Below, one piece after another: positions 59,122-64,000 of a stretch of DNA of 64,000 nt. A model generated the notes under the pieces. The model did no database searches. It worked only from the letters and a program-made list of their open reading frames with translations, and was not told the origin of the DNA. A program made the position numbers and the translations under genes. The stretch is from Hymenobacter sp. DG01. GTDB lineage: Bacteria > Bacteroidota > Bacteroidia > Cytophagales > Hymenobacteraceae. The stretch spans positions 434,001 to 498,000 of the forward strand of contig NZ_CP040936.1 of NCBI RefSeq assembly GCF_006352025.1, in the 5' to 3' direction. The first letter of the stretch is position 1; each line of letters begins with the position of its first letter.

Positions 59122-59129
59122 TACCTTCG
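59122..59129 (+). promoter_or_regulatory. Possible -7 box (TACCTTCG) of murI
   Basis: One base off TAnnTTTG, ending 7 nt before the murI ATG at 59137. The same TTCG variant occurs before the T9SS plug gene. Confidence 0.4.
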
Positions 59130-59136
59130 CGACGCT

Positions 59137-59967
59137 ATGGCATTACTTTCTTCTGATCTGAGCACGCGCCCCATTGGCGTTTTCGATAGCGGCATTGGGG
59201 GCCTCACCGTGGCCCGGGCCGTCAGCCGCGTGTTGCCCCACGAGCGCCTGGTGTACTTCGGCGACACGGCCCACCTGCCCTACGGCGATAAAAGCACGGC
59301 GGCCATTCAGGCTTACGCGGTCAAAATCTGTGATTTGCTGCTCAAGCAGCAGTGCAAGGTTATTCTCATTGCCTGCAACTCCGCCTCGGCGGCAGCCTAC
59401 GAGCTGGTGCGCGAGTACGTGGGCTCGAAGGCGCGGGTACTCAATGTAATTGACCCCATTGTGGCGCACGTAGGCCAGCAGTACGCGGGCCGCACGGTTG
59501 GCCTGATCGGGACCAAGCAAACGGTCAACAGCAACGTCTATCGTAAGAAAATAGACGACCTTGATGCGGGAGTGCAGCTCCAGAGCCTAGCCACGCCCCT
59601 GCTGGCGCCCATGATTGAGGAAGGATTCTTCGATAACTCCATTGCCGGCAACGTCATCGAAACCTACCTGTCGAACCCGGCCCTGGAGGGCATTGAGGCC
59701 CTGGTGCTGGCCTGCACGCACTACCCCCTTATCAAGCAGCAGATTGCTGCCTTTTACCAGGGGCGGGCCGAAGTGCTGGATGCTTCTGACGTGGTAGCCG
59801 CCCACGTGCAGCGCTACCTGACCGAGAACGGCCTGGCCGCCCGGCCCGGCAGCGCGCCGCCGGTACATCATTTCTACGTCTCTGATTTTACCCGATCTTT
59901 TGAGGAAAGCACCCGTATTTTCTTCGGGCAGCAAGTGCACCTGGAGCACTACCCCCTCTGGGAGTAA
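59137..59967 (+). CDS. murI: Glutamate racemase
   Basis: 276 residues. FDSGIGGLTVARAV near 15-28, ACNSASAAA with the first catalytic Cys, and ACTHYPLIKQQ with the second; GDTAHLPYGDKS is also typical. It converts L- to D-glutamate for peptidoglycan. A 146-bp gap separates it from the following lipoprotein gene. Confidence 0.97.
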   Translation: MALLSSDLSTRPIGVFDSGIGGLTVARAVSRVLPHERLVYFGDTAHLPYGDKSTAAIQAYAVKICDLLLKQQCKVILIACNSASAAAYELVREYVGSKARVLNVIDPIVAHVGQQYAGRTVGLIGTKQTVNSNVYRKKIDDLDAGVQLQSLATPLLAPMIEEGFFDNSIAGNVIETYLSNPALEGIEALVLACTHYPLIKQQIAAFYQGRAEVLDASDVVAAHVQRYLTENGLAARPGSAPPVHHFYVSDFTRSFEESTRIFFGQQVHLEHYPLWE

Positions 59968-60113
59968 GCCGGGGCGGCCGTACGGGCAAAACCTGCGGCT
60001 GCTTTTCACCGGCCGCTACCAGCTGTTGCGGGCCCATCCAACCCTTACGGCGTCCGGTGGGGGCTTACTACCTTGCCGGCTGCCTTCTAACCCTTAGCCC
60101 TACCCCATTCGCC

Positions 60114-60806
60114 ATGAACAAACCCTACTACCCCCTCCGCGACTGGCGGCGCAATGTGCTGCTGGTAGCCGCTGCCTCCAGCCTGGGCCTGCTGCTGCCC
60201 GCCTGCTCCGACAATTCCGGCAACCAGGCCCAAACCACAGAAGGCGACTGGAGCCGTGCCGCTGATTCCTACTCCGAAGGCGTTATCACGGAAATGACCG
60301 AGGTAAAGCCCGGTGAGTGGAAAATTACCGCCGAGCGGCCCGCCGGCAAGGAAGAGGTAGCCGCCGTGCTCCACCACTTCGATGGCAAGGTAGATACGTT
60401 ACAGGGCCAGGCCCTACAGCGGCAAATGCAGGAGTACAGCCGCGTAAATCCGGAAAACCGGGTGGGCGGCACCAGCATGATGGATGTGCTCATGTGGGGA
60501 GGCATTGGCTATATGGCCGGCCGCTTCCTGACGCCTAATGTGGGCGCTTATGCCAACCCCGGCCTGATCCAGCAAAACAATGGCTGGCGCGCCCGCGTCG
60601 CTAACGAGCGGGACCAGGGGCGGGGCTTCTTCGGGCGCGGCTTTTCGGGCAGCCGCACTTCTCCCGCGTCATCGGGCATCCGGCCCAGCACCACCGTTAC
60701 GCGCAGCACCGGCTACGGCCGCAGCACCATCCGGAGCAGTGCGCCCAGCTCGGGCCGCAGCTCTGGTTTCGGCAGCCGCGGGGGTAGCCGCGGGTTTGGG
60801 GGGTAG
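60114..60806 (+). CDS. YgiB-like lipoprotein
   Basis: 230 residues. Lipoprotein signal LLLPAC (Cys near 29 of the signal region), then a variable part and a conserved-looking segment MMDVLMWGGIGYMAGRFLTP with a small-residue hydrophobic helix, ending in a Ser/Arg/Gly-rich tail (TTVTRSTGYGRST... SRGFGG). E. coli YgiB (DUF1190) has the same order: lipobox, Gly/Met-rich LMAGYMMGRLM, TTVTRGGFG, and a SRSMGG end. It is followed 59 bp later by a YgiC-like gene, the same pair as in E. coli, so the assignment is supported by context. Confidence 0.72.
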   Translation: MNKPYYPLRDWRRNVLLVAAASSLGLLLPACSDNSGNQAQTTEGDWSRAADSYSEGVITEMTEVKPGEWKITAERPAGKEEVAAVLHHFDGKVDTLQGQALQRQMQEYSRVNPENRVGGTSMMDVLMWGGIGYMAGRFLTPNVGAYANPGLIQQNNGWRARVANERDQGRGFFGRGFSGSRTSPASSGIRPSTTVTRSTGYGRSTIRSSAPSSGRSSGFGSRGGSRGFGG

Positions 60807-60865
60807 GGCCCGGGCTCTTACCGCAAACCCCTTAGTTATTTTCTCTACCTGTTTTTCGTGTGCTG

Positions 60866-62050
60866 ATGCAGAATCAGATTAAGCTGCTACCCCTCTCGGG
60901 TAATGTGGAGCCGGCCGTGCGTGCCCTGGGCTGGGAGTGGGCCGTAGAAGAAGCCTGCCAGAACTATGTAGCCCGCGAAGCTGTGCAGCTGCCCGAAGCT
61001 ACCGCCGATGAGCTGCTACAGGCCGCCGACACCCTCTACGACCTGTTGGTACAGTCCATTCCGGATCCTATTCCGGACGCGCTGCTGCGGGAACTGTCCA
61101 TCCCTGACGTGCTGTGGGAGGCCGTGCGCCACTCCTGGAACGACGAGCGGCACTGGCACCTGTACGGGCGCTTTGATCTGGCCCAAACCCCCGATGGCCC
61201 CAAGCTGCTGGAGTTCAACGCCGATACGGCTACCAGTCTGCCCGAAACGGCCGTGGTGCAGTGGGCTAGCCTGGTAGCCGCCGGCCTGGCCGACGAAGAC
61301 CGGCAGGCCAATGGCCTGGTGGAAGGCCTGCAGGAGCAGTTGCAGCAGTGGTTGATGCTGAACGAAGACCTGGAGCCCAGCCTGCTGCTGGTGCATTTGC
61401 CCGGTAGCGCCGAGGATGCCACCAACTGCGCCGTGGTGATGGAAGCAGCCCTGACGGCTGGCTTCACGCAGGTGCACATCTGCCCCGTAGATGATATGCA
61501 GGTGGCCACTCAGGGCGAGGAGCGCGGGGTATGGGCCCAAACCGGACCGGATGAATGGCAGCGGTTCGGGTTTTTGTTCAAGCTGGTGCCCTGGGAGCTG
61601 CTGGCCGAGGAAGAGCCTGACCTCACCCGCAACCTGACGGACCTGTTGCGTAGCCGCGACCTTATTATTGCCAACCCGGCCTACTCCCTGCTGTTCCAAA
61701 GCAAAGGCATGCTGGCCTGGCTCTGGCGGTGTTTTCCGCACCACCCGCTGCTGCTGGAAACGGCCTCTACAGAACTCGTGGGGCACCAGGTGCGCAAGCC
61801 AGTACTGGGCCGCGAGGGCCAGGATGTAGCCGAACTAGGTGGCGCGGATGGCCCCGTGCTTCCCGAGCCGGGCGAATACGCTGCCCAGCCCGTCATTTTT
61901 CAGCGCTTTGCGGAGCTGCCGCACGATGAGGCCGGCCGCCTCTACCAAGCCGGTGTCTTCTGGGCCGGGCAGGGTTGCGCCATCGGCTTCCGACGCGAAG
62001 CAGGAGTCATAACCAACCTCTCAGAGTTTGTGCCGCATGTGCTGGCATAA
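60866..62050 (+). CDS. YgiC-like glutathionylspermidine synthase family protein
   Basis: 394 residues. PF03738-type (pre-ATP-grasp/GspS C-terminal) features: RFDLAQTPDGPKLLEFNADTATSLPETAVVQW with the ATP-grasp LEFNADT motif, WPVDDM-like, LLKLVPWE-like and VFWAGQGCAIGFRREAGVITNLSEFVPHV at the end. Family members ligate small molecules with ATP; the true reaction of YgiC is not known. ATG 60866 was chosen over GTG 60860. It shares its strand with the YgiB-like gene and its start lies 59 bp downstream of that gene. Confidence 0.88.
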   Translation: MQNQIKLLPLSGNVEPAVRALGWEWAVEEACQNYVAREAVQLPEATADELLQAADTLYDLLVQSIPDPIPDALLRELSIPDVLWEAVRHSWNDERHWHLYGRFDLAQTPDGPKLLEFNADTATSLPETAVVQWASLVAAGLADEDRQANGLVEGLQEQLQQWLMLNEDLEPSLLLVHLPGSAEDATNCAVVMEAALTAGFTQVHICPVDDMQVATQGEERGVWAQTGPDEWQRFGFLFKLVPWELLAEEEPDLTRNLTDLLRSRDLIIANPAYSLLFQSKGMLAWLWRCFPHHPLLLETASTELVGHQVRKPVLGREGQDVAELGGADGPVLPEPGEYAAQPVIFQRFAELPHDEAGRLYQAGVFWAGQGCAIGFRREAGVITNLSEFVPHVLA

Positions 62051-62243
62051 ACTGTTCCGGCGTGGGGCCTTGTAAGCCCTAGCGGGGGTAGCGTAAGCAG
62101 GCTCAGCTACATGGCGCTTTTGTGGGGTAGCCAATTCTACTTGTCGCCCAGCCCAATGAGCGTGCCCGGTTCCGTAGGTGGCTTCCCATGAGGCAGCCGT
62201 TACCGGCCGGGTAAAGTGCTACGTGCCTTCGCGTTAATTTCAA

Positions 62244-62275
62244 AAAAGCCCCTGCCGGTAGCGGCAGGGGCTTTT
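62244..62275 (+). terminator. Hairpin terminator after the YgiC-like gene
   Basis: AAAAGCCCCTGCCG pairs with CGGCAGGGGCTTTT over a 4-nt loop, followed by GC-poor sequence. Confidence 0.85.
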
Positions 62276-62379
62276 GCATTATTAGGTTGTCTAGACAGTA
62301 AGTAACGGGCGTTTGAACTATTTCAATTTAGTTAAATATTAACATGAATAAATTCAAATAGTGGATTTATTACTTGTAT

Positions 62380-62387
62380 TATTTTTG
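62380..62387 (+). promoter_or_regulatory. -7 box (TATTTTTG) before csgE
   Basis: Full match to TAnnTTTG in AT-rich DNA, 109 nt before ATG 62497. No TTG at N19; an activator-dependent promoter is possible. Confidence 0.45.
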
Positions 62388-62496
62388 TAAATATTTACAT
62401 TTATGCCACTAATTCATTTCTGTTGCTGAGTTCTGCTTTTTGAGCTTTACTCAGCTTCTTCTTCCGGTTCATTTTTGGTTTTTACCTGATACGCGC

Positions 62497-63123
62497 ATGG
62501 CCGCCGCTACCAAGCCCCAGTCTCAGCCACCGCAGCCCATCTTTTGGTGGCGCCCCTGGATGATGGCCCTGGGCTGTATCCTGCTTCTGCTTTTGTGCCT
62601 TGCGTCTGAAAGCTATGCCCAGGCAGAGCGCAAACGGCCTGCCCGGGCCGATGCCACCGGCAAGTCCGGAGAGCAGGTGCCAACCCGCGAATCAACCTCC
62701 GGGGCAGAGTCGCCGCGCAACCTGGAGGAAAACCTGCGGCTGCTGCTGCGCCTCGACTCCCTGCAGTCGGCGCGGCGTAAGGTGGCCGCCGGCGCCGAAA
62801 CCAGTGAGCTGGTGATGGACCAGTCTATTACCAAGCCCGGGCGCGACTTCTACGATTTGTTCTATAGCCAGTGGGAAGCTCCGGCCGATGTAAAGGAGTA
62901 CACCATCATCATTGGGGAGAAGCCTGGCCGGGTAAACTCCACTTTTGTAACGGTGCGCGTCAACGACAACGACCTGCTGGAATTCCCGCTTCAGCCCAAT
63001 TACGACATCATTCAGGAAACCGCCCGCGAGGCTATCGGCTACGTCCAGGAGTACCTGGTGCAGCAGCTGAACCTGAGCCGGCAGCTGGAGCGGGGCGAAC
63101 GGGTAAGCACGGAGCTGTACTGA
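62497..63123 (+). CDS. csgE: Curli assembly protein CsgE
   Basis: 208 residues. A signal-type N-terminus (two hydrophobic segments; the helix WMMALGCILLLLLCLASESYA ends near 43) and the CsgE domain at about 105-195: LVMDQSITKPGRDFYDLF, QWEAPADVKEYTIIIGEKPGRVNSTFVTVRVNDNDLLEFPLQPNYDIIQ, with a TAREAIGYVQEYLV helix. CsgE caps the CsgG channel and directs subunits. The N-terminal extension is longer than in E. coli (about 130 residues). The start at ATG 62497 is the first ATG; a TTG at 62440 in frame is possible but less likely. Confidence 0.9.
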   Translation: MAAATKPQSQPPQPIFWWRPWMMALGCILLLLLCLASESYAQAERKRPARADATGKSGEQVPTRESTSGAESPRNLEENLRLLLRLDSLQSARRKVAAGAETSELVMDQSITKPGRDFYDLFYSQWEAPADVKEYTIIIGEKPGRVNSTFVTVRVNDNDLLEFPLQPNYDIIQETAREAIGYVQEYLVQQLNLSRQLERGERVSTELY

Positions 63124-63200
63124 CCAGCCCCGCTACCTACCACCGCATCGAAGCTTTTGATATTCTCTTTCTCTGCTACTCACCCTTCCTTCCCGCCTAT

Positions 63201-63626
63201 ATGAAGCACATACTTTTACTTGTCTGCGGCTTGTTTCTGCGCGTAACGGCTGCCTCTGCCCAGGATTTCGTGTATGAACCCAAAAACCCGGCTTTCGGGG
63301 GCGGCAACACATTCAACTACTCCTGGATGCTGAGCGCCGCGCAGGCCCAGAACTCCATCGACGACCCAAGCGCGGCCGCCGCGAAAACCTCCTTCCAGGT
63401 TGATCCGCTCAAGCAGTTTGAGCAGAGCCTCAACCAGCAGATTCTGGGACAGCTGGCCCAAAAGCTGGTCGGCAATAAGTTCGGCAACGGCAGCACGTTG
63501 CAGGAAGGCAACTACACCGTGGGCAGCTACCAGATTGCGGTAACGCCCAATGGCGGCGGTTTCAGTATCCAGATTACGGATTCCAATACCGGCAATCAGA
63601 CGACTATTACTATTCCTAGTCTGTAA
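63201..63626 (+). CDS. csgF: Curli assembly protein CsgF
   Basis: 141 residues. Signal peptide 1-20 (MKHILLLVCGLFLRVTAASA), then QDFVYEPKNPAFGGGNTFNYSWMLSAAQAQN, the conserved CsgF N-terminal motif that enters the CsgG pore; the C-terminal half is beta-rich. CsgF is required to anchor fibre nucleation at the surface. The gap to csgE is 77 bp and to csgG 19 bp, same strand, so an operon is likely. Confidence 0.93.
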   Translation: MKHILLLVCGLFLRVTAASAQDFVYEPKNPAFGGGNTFNYSWMLSAAQAQNSIDDPSAAAAKTSFQVDPLKQFEQSLNQQILGQLAQKLVGNKFGNGSTLQEGNYTVGSYQIAVTPNGGGFSIQITDSNTGNQTTITIPSL

Positions 63627-63645
63627 GCATTAATCCAGCACCATC

Positions 63646-64000
63646 ATGCGTGTTTTTCTCTCAGGCTGCTACGCGCTGCTGCTGAGCCTGGCCAGCTGTG
63701 CCCCTTACTTTCACCAGCCTCTCACCACCGAAAAAGCCCGGTTGGGGGCCGAGGTACGCGCCACCAGCGACCTGAAGCAGCTGCCTACCCCTCCCCGAGA
63801 CCGGATTGTGGTAGCGGTGTACAAATTCCGCGACCAGACCGGCCAGTACAAACCCTCACAGGCCGGTTCCAGCTTTTCTACGGCCATTACGCAGGGTGCC
63901 ACCAGCATTTTGCTGCGGGCGCTGGAAGAGTCGCGGTGGTTTAACCCCATTGAGCGCGAAAACCTGGGCAACCTGCTCAACGAACGTAAGATCATTCGCT
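63646..64000 (+). CDS. csgG: Curli export channel CsgG, N-terminal part
   Basis: 118 residues to the window edge. Lipoprotein signal ending in SLASC (Cys 18). The mature part has PRDRIVVAVYKFRDQTGQYKPS, ITQGATSILLRAL and RWFNPIERENLGNLLNERKIIR, the CsgG N-terminal domain. CsgG is the outer membrane nonameric channel that exports curlins. The frame continues beyond the window. Nineteen bases separate it from csgF. Confidence 0.95.
   Translation, partial: MRVFLSGCYALLLSLASCAPYFHQPLTTEKARLGAEVRATSDLKQLPTPPRDRIVVAVYKFRDQTGQYKPSQAGSSFSTAITQGATSILLRALEESRWFNPIERENLGNLLNERKIIR

Larger units (their letters stand above)
62051..62496. other. Intergenic region with AT-rich csg upstream DNA
   Basis: 446 bp. 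The first half is GC-rich; a terminator is at 62244-62275. 62280-62400 is nearly all A/T with TTAAATATTAAC-type runs and carries the -7 box at 62380-62387. It resembles the AT-rich region before the curlin gene at 4625-4685. The leader up to the csgE ATG (about 105 nt) has a poly-T/GC mix with no recognised structure. Confidence 0.55.

Noticed and set aside
1..64000. tRNA or rRNA genes
   Set aside because: No cloverleaf with the T-loop GGTTCGANTCC signature or rRNA-like conserved block was recognised on either strand by eye; a covariance-model scan would be the proper test.

Overview
The window comes from a GC-rich (about 60% by eye) member of the Bacteroidota, most likely Hymenobacter or a close relative in the Cytophagales. 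Evidence: a type IX secretion sorting domain on a PhoX-like protein, a T9SS plug protein, many Bacteroidota-restricted families (DUF3276, DUF3822, DUF4296, DUF1573, DUF2911), curli genes with the Bacteroidota layout, and promoters of the Bacteroidota type (TTG-N19-TAnnTTTG, or the TAnnTTTG box alone) in front of many starts. No rRNA, tRNA, CRISPR array, integrase, transposase or phage module was found. It looks like ordinary chromosome with genes on both strands and short gaps.

Layout. 1-4.6 kb: surface and secretion genes (a leucine-rich repeat protein, PhoX-like T9SS cargo, T9SS plug protein, a curlin-repeat fibre subunit). 5-13.4 kb: M48 protease, YchF, a PUR-alpha-like DUF3276 protein, a DUF58 protein with an apparent frameshift at its end, AlkA-type glycosylase, a PP2A-type phosphatase and threonine aldolase. 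13.4-25.5 kb: a 52-residue gene, YfcE phosphodiesterase, two NUDIX proteins, coaD, DUF3822, a thioesterase, a TPR histidine kinase, a RecD-like helicase, DUF1573, and YggS. 25.7-35.4 kb: a Bat-type vWA cluster (DUF58, BatD-like, BatA-like), a tRNA-binding protein, MATE transporter, and the ergothioneine genes egtB and egtD followed by an aminotransferase. 35.7-47.3 kb: a KGG protein, menC, an aspartyl protease with PDZ, acyltransferase, UbiB-type kinase, two tandem paralogous envelope proteins, a DUF4349-like/beta-barrel protein and a phosphohexose mutase. 47.7-59 kb: APC permease, SsuD-like monooxygenase, 4-hydroxyphenylpyruvate dioxygenase, two DUF952 paralogues, an ABC-F ATPase and a membrane glycosyltransferase-like protein. 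59-64 kb: murI, a ygiB/ygiC-like pair, then csgE-csgF-csgG (the last cut by the window edge).

The genes that clearly work together are the T9SS pair at the left end, the Bat cluster, the egtB-egtD pair, the ygiB/ygiC-like pair and the curli genes. The curlin subunit lies about 58 kb from csgEFG, and both curli loci are preceded by AT-rich DNA that stands out from the rest.

No single gene cluster looks like an unknown system. The strongest unexplained signals are in the DNA itself. (1) The heptamer GGGGTAG/CTACCCC occurs about 84 times by my reading, against roughly 12 expected from base composition. (2) Tandem octamers with GTGA every 8 bp lie just upstream of four housekeeping genes. (3) A -7 box often ends only 4-7 nt before the start codon, which suggests leaderless mRNAs. 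(4) Several imperfect palindromes and short-period repeats fill gaps between genes. All counts were made by eye and need recomputing.
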